A stretch of 16,098 nucleotides of DNA from an uncultured Bacilli bacterium (GCA_934133115.1 CAKPAV010000005.1:1-16098), one strand, 5' to 3'; counted from the first letter of the stretch, positions 1 through 6,667 are shown. Notes: generated from the sequence alone by a model not told the origin. A program made the numbers and translations.

Positions 1-7
1 AAGAAAT

Positions 8-14
8 CTCCTTT
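8..14 (-). promoter_or_regulatory. Ribosome binding site of the next minus-strand gene, which starts just outside the window
   Basis: On the minus strand this reads AAAGGAG, followed by seven bases to the window edge, so a start codon is expected immediately beyond position 1. It lies 45 bases after the stop of the FecCD-type permease. The adjoining gene is therefore probably co-transcribed with it; an ATP-binding or substrate-binding subunit would be usual for this family, but that is inference. Confidence 0.6.
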
Positions 15-59
15 ATAATATTGTTTTTTTTATCATATGATGAAGATAGATTTTGAATA

Positions 60-1136
60 CTAAGCATTTACTTCACCCCTTTTAGAAGAAAAGATAATGT
101 ATAAGAAAAATGGTGCACCAAGAAGAGAAGTAATTGCTCCTACTGGAAGAGCACTTCCGCTTCCAATGCTTCTTGATAAAGTATCAGCAAGTAAAAGTAA
201 TACACTTCCAGAAAGAATGGATGAAGTAATTAAATAACGATGATCTTGTCCTAATATTTTTTTCATAATATGCGGACAAATAATTCCCACAAATCCAATT
301 ATTCCTAAAAATGAAACGCAAACCGATGTAATTAATGAGGCCAATAAAAGAGAAACAAATCTTAATAGATTGATATTAATACCAGTACTTTTGGCAAAAT
401 TATCACCACTTAATAAAACATTATATTTCCAACTAGAAATAATAAAGAAAATAGAAGATATAGTTACAACAATAAACATTATTAAATTTGTGCGATAAGT
501 TGCTCTTCCTAAATCACCGAAATTCCATATTACTGCCGCGGATAAATTAACATCAGTGGCGTAAAATTGTAATATTGTTGTAGCGGCAGTCCAAATTGAT
601 CCAATAGCAATACCTGCTAAAACAGTGGTGTTTGGTGAATAATTTTTAATTTTACATAATAGCAATATTAATAATATAGAGCCAAAAGAAAATATAAAGG
701 CCATTAATGATGTTTGAAATGGATTGGCACTACTAAGATAATTATTAATATTATTTCCTGTAACTAAAAATCCACCAGCAAACAAAATAATTGATACATT
801 AGCGCCAAATACCGCAGCATTTGATACTCCTAATGTTGAAGGAGAAGCCATTTGATTACCTAAAACCGTTTGCATAATTAGTCCAGAAACAGATAGACCC
901 GCGCCAGCAATAAGAGCCGCTAATACGCGAGGCATTCTAATGTTCCACATAATACGATTATAAGCTGGTGTGCTTTGTTTTAATAAAGCTTTAAAAGCAT
1001 CACTAATTGTCATACTCGAAGAACCAACGAACAAAGAAATAACAAAAAAAAGAACAACCATTACTATTAAACTAATAATGATTTGGATTTTTTTGTTTTT
1101 TTCTTTCTTTAATTTTAAATCTAATTCGTCGTTCAT
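60..1136 (-). CDS. FecCD-family ABC importer permease (iron-siderophore/heme/cobalamin type)
   Basis: This is a 358-residue polytopic membrane protein that would form the channel of a type II ABC importer for chelated metal or corrinoid, working with a substrate-binding lipoprotein and an ATPase that are not in this window. After a short lysine-rich cytoplasmic N-terminus come about nine or ten hydrophobic segments. The family block GLSVSGLIMQTVLGNQMASP and the C-terminal stretch with CPHIMKK and LPVGAITSLLGAPFF are characteristic of FecCD/BtuC permeases. The reading frame is open up to 1187, but the start at 1136 is preferred because GGAG sits five bases upstream of that ATG. Length is normal for the family. 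The substrate cannot be told from sequence. A divergent TetR-type regulator and a dyad over the promoter suggest it is controlled locally rather than by Fur, which is inference. Confidence 0.9.
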   Translation of the reverse strand: MNDELDLKLKKEKNKKIQIIISLIVMVVLFFVISLFVGSSSMTISDAFKALLKQSTPAYNRIMWNIRMPRVLAALIAGAGLSVSGLIMQTVLGNQMASPSTLGVSNAAVFGANVSIILFAGGFLVTGNNINNYLSSANPFQTSLMAFIFSFGSILLILLLCKIKNYSPNTTVLAGIAIGSIWTAATTILQFYATDVNLSAAVIWNFGDLGRATYRTNLIMFIVVTISSIFFIISSWKYNVLLSGDNFAKSTGININLLRFVSLLLASLITSVCVSFLGIIGFVGIICPHIMKKILGQDHRYLITSSILSGSVLLLLADTLSRSIGSGSALPVGAITSLLGAPFFLYIIFSSKRGEVNA

Positions 1137-1158
1137 AATATCTCCATATGCAATGGAA

Positions 1159-1187
1159 AGTCTAGCAAAATAGCAAAGATATTGCAA
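1159..1187 (-). promoter_or_regulatory. Predicted promoter of the FecCD-type permease
   Basis: On the minus strand, TTGCAA (1187-1182) and TAGACT (1164-1159) are separated by exactly 17 bases. The -35 element lies at the centre of the 38-bp dyad at 1166-1203, so a protein bound there would block RNA polymerase. Both hexamers match consensus at four of six positions. Confidence 0.4.
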
Positions 1188-1203
1188 TAATTTGGCTATT
1201 TTG
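1166..1203. promoter_or_regulatory. 38-bp imperfect dyad, probable operator between fecCD and tetR
   Basis: The arms CAAAATAGC (1166-1174) and GCTATTTTG (1195-1203) are perfect inverted copies. The palindrome ATTGCAAT (1181-1188) has exactly the same centre, 1184.5. Overall 16 of 19 half-site positions are symmetric. It lies in the 140-bp interval between the divergent permease and TetR-family regulator genes. A role as the regulator's operator is inferred from position and symmetry. TetR operators are usually shorter than this, so two overlapping sites or an RNA hairpin are alternatives. Confidence 0.5.
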
Positions 1204-1239
1204 TTCGATAAAATCTTTTAATTACAAAACAAAGTGTAT

Positions 1240-1245
1240 TATAAT
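1240..1245 (+). promoter_or_regulatory. -10 element of the tetR-family gene
   Basis: A perfect TATAAT lies 31 bases before the start codon. The -35 position at 17-bp spacing is only TTTAAT, so the promoter is either weak or activator-dependent. It is 37 bp downstream of the 38-bp dyad. Confidence 0.4.
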
Positions 1246-1276
1246 TATATATATACCAAACAAGGAGTTTTACATC

Positions 1277-1831
1277 ATGGACAAAAGAATAATAAAAACA
1301 AGATATGCAATTTATGACGCATTCGCTAAAGTACTTAAAGAAAAAACATTCTCAAAAATTACTATTGAAGATATCCTTCAAGAATCAAAAGTTTCTAGAT
1401 CAACATTTTATTCTCATTTTAAAACGAAAGAGGAATTATTAGCTTCGATATCAAACCATATTTTTGAACATGTATTTTCTCATTCTTTAAAAGAAGAAAA
1501 AACTCATGATTTTTCGAAAGCTAATATCTTAGATTATTCTCATTTAATTACACATATTTTCTATCATTTACACGATGAAAAAGAACTTATTAGTGCAATA
1601 CTATCTAGTGAAAGTAAAGATATTTTTATTAATAATATGAAAGATGTTATTAATCCTATTTCTAATATCATAATAAAAAACAATTCTATTGCTAATAATA
1701 ATTTGCCAATAGAATTGTCTTTAAATAAAGTTACGGAATTATTTGTAGTTGTAATGGATTATTGGTTTAAAAATAATTGTTTAGAAACACCAGAGAAAAT
1801 AACAACTTATTTCTTTGAATTAATTAAATAG
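1277..1831 (+). CDS. TetR/AcrR-family transcriptional regulator
   Basis: This 184-residue protein is a one-component DNA-binding regulator. Residues 1-55 form the three-helix TetR N-terminal domain. The helix-turn-helix spans about residues 29-48 and contains the diagnostic VSRSTFYSHFKTKEELL block. The remaining 130 residues are a helical ligand-binding and dimerisation domain with no recognisable specificity, broadly like the TetR C-terminal domains common in Bacillota. AAGGAG at 1262-1267 precedes the ATG. It diverges from the FecCD-type permease across an interval with a strong dyad, so that permease is the most likely target together with autoregulation. It also converges on the ABC exporter operon and overlaps the last gene there by eight bases, so control of that operon is possible. 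The inducer is unknown. Confidence 0.9.
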   Translation: MDKRIIKTRYAIYDAFAKVLKEKTFSKITIEDILQESKVSRSTFYSHFKTKEELLASISNHIFEHVFSHSLKEEKTHDFSKANILDYSHLITHIFYHLHDEKELISAILSSESKDIFINNMKDVINPISNIIIKNNSIANNNLPIELSLNKVTELFVVVMDYWFKNNCLETPEKITTYFFELIK

Positions 1832-2063
1832 TGTGAGCGGTTATAATTGTAAATGAATATGAATTAATAACAATTTTAATATTCTTATATAAGCAATAAT
1901 AATTTTTACCAATATGGATAATATTTGTTTCGTTGTCTTGAATAATTTCTTTACAAAACTCAACTGAATCAATATCTTCTTCTAACTTAAGATTTTTTTT
2001 AATTCTTTTATCACCAAGCAAAGTTGTATGAATTTTGTTGATGTTTTTTAATAATAAGTCCAT
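1824..2063 (-). CDS. DUF3781 family small protein
   Basis: This 79-residue soluble protein matches my recollection of the DUF3781 family: an N-terminal LLKNINKIHTT helix, a central EFCKEII segment, GKNYYC, and the ending SYSFTIITAH. The family has no established biochemical function. It begins two bases after the stop of the ABC-2 permease, and its ribosome binding site must lie within that gene's 3' end, so the two are translationally linked. Its last eight bases overlap the stop region of the convergent tetR-family gene. There is no predicted membrane segment. Linkage to an ABC exporter suggests, but does not show, a joint role. Confidence 0.8.
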   Translation of the reverse strand: MDLLLKNINKIHTTLLGDKRIKKNLKLEEDIDSVEFCKEIIQDNETNIIHIGKNYYCLYKNIKIVINSYSFTIITAHTI

Positions 2064-2065
2064 TT

Positions 2066-2968
2066 TTAATTGTTTTGTGCTCTCTTTTTGACATTAATTA
2101 AAATATATATTCCTATTAAGATAACAACGCTAAGAGAAAGAATTAAATATTCACACCAAACAGGCACTTGATGAGAGAAGAATGAAACATTGATGTCGAA
2201 GTTAGCAGCCATATTATCTACGACTTCTTTAGGAAAATTACATTCATTTACTAATTTATTTAATACTCCACGTTCATAAAAAGAACGTATTAGTGAAGTA
2301 GCGTATGTTCCTGGTAAAAAACCTAGTATTTTTTGTAATACAGAACCAAATTGACTAATTGGCATATAAGCACCGCATATAAATCCATAAACTGATGAAA
2401 CAAGTGTTCCGACCGCGGACATTTGTCCTTGAGTAGTTAAGAAATGATGAATAATTGAAGATAATGCTGTACCAAAGTTAACTAATAAGAATGAAGATAA
2501 TAATATTTGTAACACATCACCAAGAGATAAAAACCATCCCGTACATGCCATAATGATAAATCCGACTGAAGCTTCTAATAAAATAATAATCATTGTGACT
2601 ATCATACTTGCTAAATAATAACTTATTGCAATGGTAGTCTTTTTTATAGGAGCAACTTCAATATCATTAATGGATCCAGTTACTTTATCTTGTACCATTA
2701 ATAAATTAGAACAAAATGATACTGTAACACTTGATACCGCTAATAAAGAAGAAAATAACCAACCATAGACAAAGCCATTGATATATTTATCTTCAACAGT
2801 TATTCCCACATTAGCAATTGCGCTATTAAATGAATCAACATAGACATTCTTTAAAAATGTAACATAAAGTAATATCAAGATCATTGGAGTAATAAGAGAT
2901 GATATTACTAATCCTTTATCTTTAAAAAATAATTTTATATTTCTTTTTAATAAATTCATAAGTACCAT
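2066..2968 (-). CDS. ABC-2 type transporter permease (DrrB-like)
   Basis: This 300-residue integral membrane protein pairs with the ATPase encoded just upstream to make an exporter for lipids, peptides or drugs. An N-terminal amphipathic stretch rich in Lys and Arg precedes about six hydrophobic segments. The central region reads FCSNLLMVQDKVTGSINDIE and is followed by GFICGAYMPISQFG, as is usual in ABC-2 permeases of the DrrB/NodJ kind. The start at 2968 is chosen because AGGAGG lies eight bases upstream; an in-frame ATG three codons later is too far from it. One base separates it from the stop of the ATPase gene. The substrate is not predictable. A daunorubicin-type resistance label would be over-specific. 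Confidence 0.88.
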   Translation of the reverse strand: MVLMNLLKRNIKLFFKDKGLVISSLITPMILILLYVTFLKNVYVDSFNSAIANVGITVEDKYINGFVYGWLFSSLLAVSSVTVSFCSNLLMVQDKVTGSINDIEVAPIKKTTIAISYYLASMIVTMIIILLEASVGFIIMACTGWFLSLGDVLQILLSSFLLVNFGTALSSIIHHFLTTQGQMSAVGTLVSSVYGFICGAYMPISQFGSVLQKILGFLPGTYATSLIRSFYERGVLNKLVNECNFPKEVVDNMAANFDINVSFFSHQVPVWCEYLILSLSVVILIGIYILINVKKRAQNN

Positions 2969-2969
2969 A

Positions 2970-3875
2970 TTATTCGCCTCCTAACTTTATGCCAGTGGCA
3001 TTTAAGAAGACATCGTCCATTTTTCCTTTTATAACCTCATAATCCTTAAATAAATTTGGATATGTAGTTATTAATTTTGTGGCTTCTTCTGTATCTTTTA
3101 CTTCAATACGATAGCCATTAGGAATAATTTCATATTTTAAACCAAGCTTATCAACATCTTCTTTTTTGATGTTATAAATACTTATAAAATCACCGGTGTA
3201 TTTATTTTTTAATTCTAAAGGTGTACCAGAAGCAACTATTTCACCTTTATTTAAAATGACAACGTAATTAGCGTCACTAACTTCTTCCATATAATGTGTA
3301 GTTAAAAACACGGTCATTTGACGTTCTTTACGAATTTTATCAATAACTTCCCAAACTAATTTTCTTGTTTGAGGGTCTAAACCAGTTGTCGGCTCATCAA
3401 GAATTAATATTTCTGGATTATGAAGTAAGGCTCTAGCAATATCAACACGTCTTTTTTGACCGCCAGATAATTTGCCATATACGCGATCTTTTAAATCTTT
3501 AAAATCTAAAATGCTAGCGAGATATTCGTAGCGCTTTTTAAATTCATCTCCGGTAATGTTATATAATCCAGCACGGAATTTTAAATTATCATAAACAGTT
3601 AATACTTTATCAAGTACATTATTTTGATAAACGACTCCTAATACTTTTCGTATTTGATCCATATCTTTATCAATGTCTAAGCCATTGATTAAAACAGATC
3701 CACTATTACGTGATAACTTTCCACACATTATTGATATAGTTGTAGATTTACCTGCACCATTAACGCCTAAAAAAGCAAAAAATTCGCCTTTTTTAACTTT
3801 AAATGATAAATCGTTAACGGCGCGTACATCTTTAAAGTCTTTTATAAGATGTTGAATTTCAATAACGTTTTCCAT
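2970..3875 (-). CDS. ABC transporter ATP-binding protein (DrrA-like)
   Basis: This 301-residue cytoplasmic ATPase powers the ABC-2 exporter encoded downstream. All nucleotide-binding motifs are intact: Walker A GVNGAGKST at 37-45, Q-loop Gln84, signature LSGGQKRR at 136-143, Walker B LILDE at 157-161 with catalytic Glu161, and switch His194 in LTTHYMEE. Residues beyond 225 form the roughly 80-residue C-terminal extension typical of DrrA-type ATPases. AAGGAG is placed correctly ahead of the ATG. It is the first gene of the operon ATPase-permease-DUF3781. No clear promoter could be assigned in the AT-rich 100 bases before it, which also contain the tRNA promoter on the other strand. Confidence 0.92.
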   Translation of the reverse strand: MENVIEIQHLIKDFKDVRAVNDLSFKVKKGEFFAFLGVNGAGKSTTISIMCGKLSRNSGSVLINGLDIDKDMDQIRKVLGVVYQNNVLDKVLTVYDNLKFRAGLYNITGDEFKKRYEYLASILDFKDLKDRVYGKLSGGQKRRVDIARALLHNPEILILDEPTTGLDPQTRKLVWEVIDKIRKERQMTVFLTTHYMEEVSDANYVVILNKGEIVASGTPLELKNKYTGDFISIYNIKKEDVDKLGLKYEIIPNGYRIEVKDTEEATKLITTYPNLFKDYEVIKGKMDDVFLNATGIKLGGE

Positions 3876-3981
3876 TTTTGATTTTCTCCTTTATTATTTA
3901 TATACTCGTACATATAATATCATAATAACGTTCAGTAATATACTAATACTAATGTAAAGTTTATGTAAAAAAGAAAATTTA

Positions 3982-4010
3982 TTGACTTTTCTTGTTATTA
4001 ATTCTATCAT
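3982..4010 (+). promoter_or_regulatory. Promoter of tRNA-Ala
   Basis: TTGACT (3982-3987) and TATCAT (4005-4010) are separated by exactly 17 bases. The predicted transcription start near 4017 leaves about 15 bases of 5' leader before the mature tRNA. Confidence 0.7.
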
Positions 4011-4031
4011 TATAAAGCGTAAAAAACATTT

Positions 4032-4107
4032 GGGGCTGTAGCTCACCTGGGAGAGCGCTTCCATGGCATGGAAGAGGTAGCGGGTTCGATCCCCGTCAGC
4101 TCCACCA
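4032..4107 (+). tRNA. tRNA-Ala (anticodon GGC)
   Basis: The 76 bases fold into a complete cloverleaf. The acceptor stem GGGGCTG pairs with CAGCTCC (one G-T pair) and the D stem is GCTC/GAGC. The anticodon stem CTTCC/GGAAG encloses the loop ATGGCAT with anticodon GGC, which reads alanine GCC codons. The T arm holds TTCGATC, and an encoded CCA follows discriminator A. It has its own promoter and a strong terminator, so it is a single-gene unit. No copy of its 3' end was seen elsewhere in the window, so there is no sign of an integrated element here. Confidence 0.95.
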
Positions 4108-4119
4108 TCAAAATTATAT

Positions 4120-4159
4120 AGGCCTGATGCAGTGTGAAATTGCTGATTAGGCCTTTTTT
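4120..4159 (+). terminator. Intrinsic terminator of tRNA-Ala
   Basis: AGGCCTGAT at 4120-4128 pairs with ATTAGGCCT at 4146-4154 (one G-T pair). After a single bulged G, CAG pairs with CTG. A ten-base loop closes the hairpin and six T residues follow it. It begins 13 bases after the encoded CCA. Confidence 0.85.
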
Positions 4160-4287
4160 CTTGCTCTAAACACCATAAATCCAACGAAATAAGGCCTTTA
4201 TTATCCATTTTGTGTCATTCTTATATAATAAAAGGATAATTGTAACGCTTGGATTTAACAATCAAACTGTGGCTTTTTCTTTTTGCG

Positions 4288-4380
4288 TTTATACGATTTG
4301 AAGCAAAGGTGATAACTTTTTACACGATTTAAATAAAGAGGTACTAAATTTTACATGATTACATTAAATGTTGTAAATGT
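4288..4380. repeat. Three degenerate 31-bp tandem units upstream of the RelB/Fic promoter
   Basis: The 11-mers TTTATACGATT (4288), TTTACACGATT (4319) and TTTACATGATT (4350) begin exactly 31 bp apart, close to three helical turns. Downstream similarity within the units is weaker. An inverted relative, AATGTTGTAAA (4367-4377), faces the third copy across six bases and overlaps the predicted -35. GGTAC (4340-4344) and GTACC (4381-4385) are also inverted around it. The rest of the 310-base gap between tRNA and antitoxin, about 4160-4287, holds a further AGGCCT at 4192 and nothing else recognised. Function as a TA operator is inferred. Confidence 0.55.
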
Positions 4381-4399
4381 GTACCAAAAGTGATACAAT
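4371..4399 (+). promoter_or_regulatory. Promoter of the antitoxin-fic operon
   Basis: TTGTAA (4371-4376) and TACAAT (4394-4399) are 17 bases apart, and the -10 is extended by TG at 4391-4392. Transcription would start about 12-14 bases before the antitoxin ATG at 4419, so the leader is very short. The -35 overlaps an inverted motif that faces the third 31-bp repeat, consistent with autorepression. Confidence 0.6.
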
Positions 4400-4418
4400 A
4401 ATATTGAGGATATTATAT

Positions 4419-4745
4419 ATGAACAATATTAAAACAGAAACACTACATGTTAGATTATCGCCAAGCATTAAAACCGAAGCTGAAGAAATATTAGAAGAAA
4501 TGGGGTTAAATATGTCCTATGCAGTATCTATGTTTCTTAAACAAGTAATTATAAAAAGAAAGATTCCTTTTGAAATTGAATTGAAATCTGACGATGTCAT
4601 AAAAAGAGAAGAGGAATTAGCGTTTGCAATCAATGCGACAGGTGGTAAAGAAATATCACCTAAACTTAAACGTATTATTCATTTATACGCAAATGGTGAT
4701 ATTGATTATGAAACGGCTTGCTTTGCAATTAATAGATGTTTTTAG
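4419..4745 (+). CDS. Antitoxin: RelB/DinJ-like ribbon-helix-helix N-terminus with VbhA-like tail
   Basis: This 108-residue protein is the probable antitoxin of the Fic toxin encoded next. Residues 1-45 read as a RelB/DinJ-type ribbon-helix-helix: LHVRLSPSIKTEAEEIL, then MGLNMSYAVSMFLKQVI, then IPFEIE. This part would dimerise and bind the operon's own promoter. The C-terminal 45 residues end in a helix with YANGDIDYETA, which resembles the antitoxin VbhA fold that blocks Fic proteins. The inhibitory motif (S/T)xxxE(G/N) appears only as TGGKEI, with Ile in place of Gly or Asn. The start at 4419 is supported by GAGGA nine bases upstream. Its stop overlaps the ribosome binding site of fic, so the two are translationally coupled. 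The RelB part is confident; the VbhA assignment is by eye. Confidence 0.78.
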   Translation: MNNIKTETLHVRLSPSIKTEAEEILEEMGLNMSYAVSMFLKQVIIKRKIPFEIELKSDDVIKREEELAFAINATGGKEISPKLKRIIHLYANGDIDYETACFAINRCF

Positions 4746-4754
4746 GTGCTATAT

Positions 4755-5441
4755 ATGAAAGATATTTACGTTTATGAAGGAACAAATGTTCTAAAAAATA
4801 AAAGAGACATTAGAAACAATGAGGATTTAGATCAATTTGAAAATGCAATGACATCATTAGCAATAATTAATATAAATCGTAGTTTTAAATTTAATGATTT
4901 AAATGATATTTATGAAATTCATAAGGTGTTATTTGAAAATGTTTATGATTGGGCTGGAGAAATAAGAAAAATCAACATATATAAAGAAGAACCTGTATTA
5001 GCAGGTTTATCTGTACAATATGAAGATTACAATAAGATTAAAAGAAGCATAACAAATCTAAATAAGAAATTCTTAAATACCCAATGGGAAGAACTAAGTA
5101 AAACTGAAATAGTTGATAATATAGTTAGATTCTTTTCTTCGCTTTGGCGAATTCACCCATTTAGAGAAGGCAATACTAGATCGGTTTCCACTTTAATGTT
5201 TCTATTTATAAGAAATATGAATTTAAAACTTAATCAAGATTTTATTAAAGAACATGCAAAGTATTTTAGAAATGCATTGGTGCTTGCTAGTATAGGTGAA
5301 TACAGTGAATATGAACATATAACTAATTTTTTAAAAGATGCTATTTCATATAAAACTATAGATTCAGCTAAATACAAAACAATTAAGAATTACGAAGTAG
5401 ACAAATACCAATACAATTATCACAGTTATAAAAAAGATTGA
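4755..5441 (+). CDS. Fic/DOC family protein (AMPylase-type toxin)
   Basis: This 228-residue cytoplasmic protein belongs to the Fic family, which transfers AMP or other phosphate-containing groups from nucleotides onto target proteins. The catalytic loop HPFREGNTR is complete at residues 134-142 (His134 catalytic, Glu138 metal-binding, Arg142). It follows the usual upstream block IHKVLFENVYDWAGEIRK at about 56-73. No (S/T)xxxE(G/N) inhibitory motif was found inside the protein, so it looks like a class I Fic controlled in trans. ATG 4755 is preferred to GTG 4746: AGGTG at 4744-4748, overlapping the antitoxin stop, lies six bases before it. A 50-residue Lys/Tyr-rich tail follows the Fic core. 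The target is unknown. Enzymes of this family have been shown to act on gyrase, EF-Tu and other proteins, so specificity cannot be inferred. Confidence 0.92.
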   Translation: MKDIYVYEGTNVLKNKRDIRNNEDLDQFENAMTSLAIININRSFKFNDLNDIYEIHKVLFENVYDWAGEIRKINIYKEEPVLAGLSVQYEDYNKIKRSITNLNKKFLNTQWEELSKTEIVDNIVRFFSSLWRIHPFREGNTRSVSTLMFLFIRNMNLKLNQDFIKEHAKYFRNALVLASIGEYSEYEHITNFLKDAISYKTIDSAKYKTIKNYEVDKYQYNYHSYKKD

Positions 5442-5452
5442 AGATTAAATGA

Positions 5453-5713
5453 AAGGACAAATTTATTGAATATGAACATATAAAACCAAATCCAAATAGC
5501 AAATATCCAATTCAAGGGTACGAAAAAGAAATATATGGTAAACCAACAATCAAGAATCCAAATATCATTGTTGGTGATTTTACCTATATTGCCTATTCTG
5601 AATTTGAAAGTCATGTTACTAATTTTTATTCATGGAGCAGATATAAACTCATTATTGGTAAGTTGTGCCAGATTGCTACTGGTGTTGAATTTGTGATGAA
5701 TGAAGGTGGGTGA
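5453..5713 (+). pseudogene. Truncated CatB/Vat-type xenobiotic acetyltransferase (hexapeptide family)
   Basis: An open frame without a usable start encodes about 80 residues resembling the N-terminal third of chloramphenicol/streptogramin O-acetyltransferases: NPNSKYPIQGYEKEIYG, KPTIKNPNIIVGDFTYI, FESHVTNFY, LIIGKLCQIATGVEFVMN. In intact relatives VMN is followed by GANHxM and the left-handed beta-helix. Here it meets EGG and a stop at 5711-5713, inside the leader of the next fragment, which places a deletion junction at about 5701. At the 5' end the frame closes at TGA 5450. An alternative ATG at 5449 reads only five further codons. The fragment lacks the catalytic His and the trimer-forming coils, so it cannot be an active enzyme. 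Confidence 0.8.
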
Positions 5714-5715
5714 AA

Positions 5716-6096
5716 ATGATGTATTATAAAACAAAGCATTACATCTTTCATTGCGCTAATAATAAAATAGCTGAAAATGATATTGAAATTATTGCTAAAG
5801 CACAAGAAGAGGCTTATGAAAATATTACTAAAGTTTTAAATATAAAATATGAATCAATAATTAATTATTACTTAGTTAACACACCTGAAGAAGTGGCAAA
5901 ACTAACTCGATATCCTTATCTTGTAAATGGATTAGCGTGGTTTTCAACTAAAAGTATTTATGCTGTTTTAATGATGAAATAAAGTGTATTGGTCCACATG
6001 AAGATGCACATTTAATATCAGAAACATTTGGAATGTCTGATTTAGATTTTTTATGTGAAGGATTAGCAATGCATTTTGATAAGTGTTGGTGGGGGC
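5716..6096 (+). pseudogene. Frameshifted and truncated HExxH metallopeptidase-like gene
   Basis: ATG 5716, preceded by AGGTG at 5704-5708, opens a frame that ends at TAA 5980. One frame over, from about 5973, the protein continues as DEIKCIGPHEDAHLIS and then CEGLAMHFDKCWWG. HEDAH is a zinc-binding HExxH and the EGLAMxFD block resembles the third-ligand helix of gluzincin peptidases. Restoring one A at the AA of 5970-5971 joins the two parts without a gap as AVLNDEIKC. After WWG, near 6096, similarity ends and YitT-like sequence takes over in a third frame, so the C-terminal part is deleted. I recall similar uncharacterised clostridial proteins with this layout but no named gene. The secretion state and substrate are unknown. 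Confidence 0.7.
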
Positions 6097-6630
6097 TTCA
6101 CTTTGTTTTATGGGTAAAGGTTCTACAGGTGGAAGTGATGTTATTTCAGTATCATGTGTTAAATATTTAAATATGAAACAAGATGTAGCAACATTAAGTA
6201 TTGATGTAATTACTATTGTACTTGGCTTTATCATATTCCAAAGTTGGGAAAGTCTTTTGGTAGGTATATTATCAGCTTTAATAACTTCTGTAGCTATTAA
6301 AAATATTTATGGAAAATATAATATAACTCAATTTATATTATTGATATTTTAACTACGAAAGTTGATGAAATTCAAAGAATAATATCAGATGAATTTCATG
6401 ATACAAGTACTATTTATACTGTGGAAGGCGGCTTTTCTAAAGAGCCAAAAAAAGTTGTTCATTGTGTATTAGTATATAAAGAAGCTAAAATGCTTAAATC
6501 TATGGTTCCAGAAATTGATAAAGATGCTTTCTTAACAGAATATGAAATAACATCAGCGTATGGTGGGTCAACTTATGATGCATATATATCAGATAAAACT
6601 AAAGAAAAAATATTAAAAAAATTAAAATAA
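6083..6630 (+). pseudogene. YitT-family (DUF161/DUF2179) membrane protein, 5'-truncated and frameshifted
   Basis: From about 6089 the sequence encodes the middle of a YitT-type protein, with GKGSTGGSDVISV followed by hydrophobic segments around IDVITIVLGFIIF and LVGILSALITSVAI. After GKYN the frame is lost and ends at 6352. In another frame, from about 6331, it resumes as SIYIIDILTTKVDEIQ, leading into the soluble DUF2179 domain EGGFSKEPKKVVHCVLVYKE and ending at 6630. The break coincides with a tandem TATAA-TATAA at about 6326-6335; removing one copy restores the frame. The first half of the gene is missing and is replaced by the metallopeptidase fragment. YitT proteins are membrane proteins of unsettled function. 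Confidence 0.82.
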
Positions 6631-6667
6631 ATTTATTTGTTGTTTTAAACTTTTTATGAGTGTATTG

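Noticed and set aside
4032..4107. tRNA-Ala as an integration (att) site for the TA and remnant region
   Set aside because: No repeat of the tRNA 3' end was found downstream and no integrase gene is present.
3894..4208. A 104-codon minus-strand open frame across the tRNA region
   Set aside because: It runs antisense through the whole tRNA-Ala, its promoter and its terminator, and has no ribosome binding site or family resemblance.
5426..6234. Minus-strand open frames opposite the acetyltransferase, peptidase and YitT remnants
   Set aside because: They are antisense shadows with no ribosome binding sites. The plus strand carries recognisable protein motifs at the same places.
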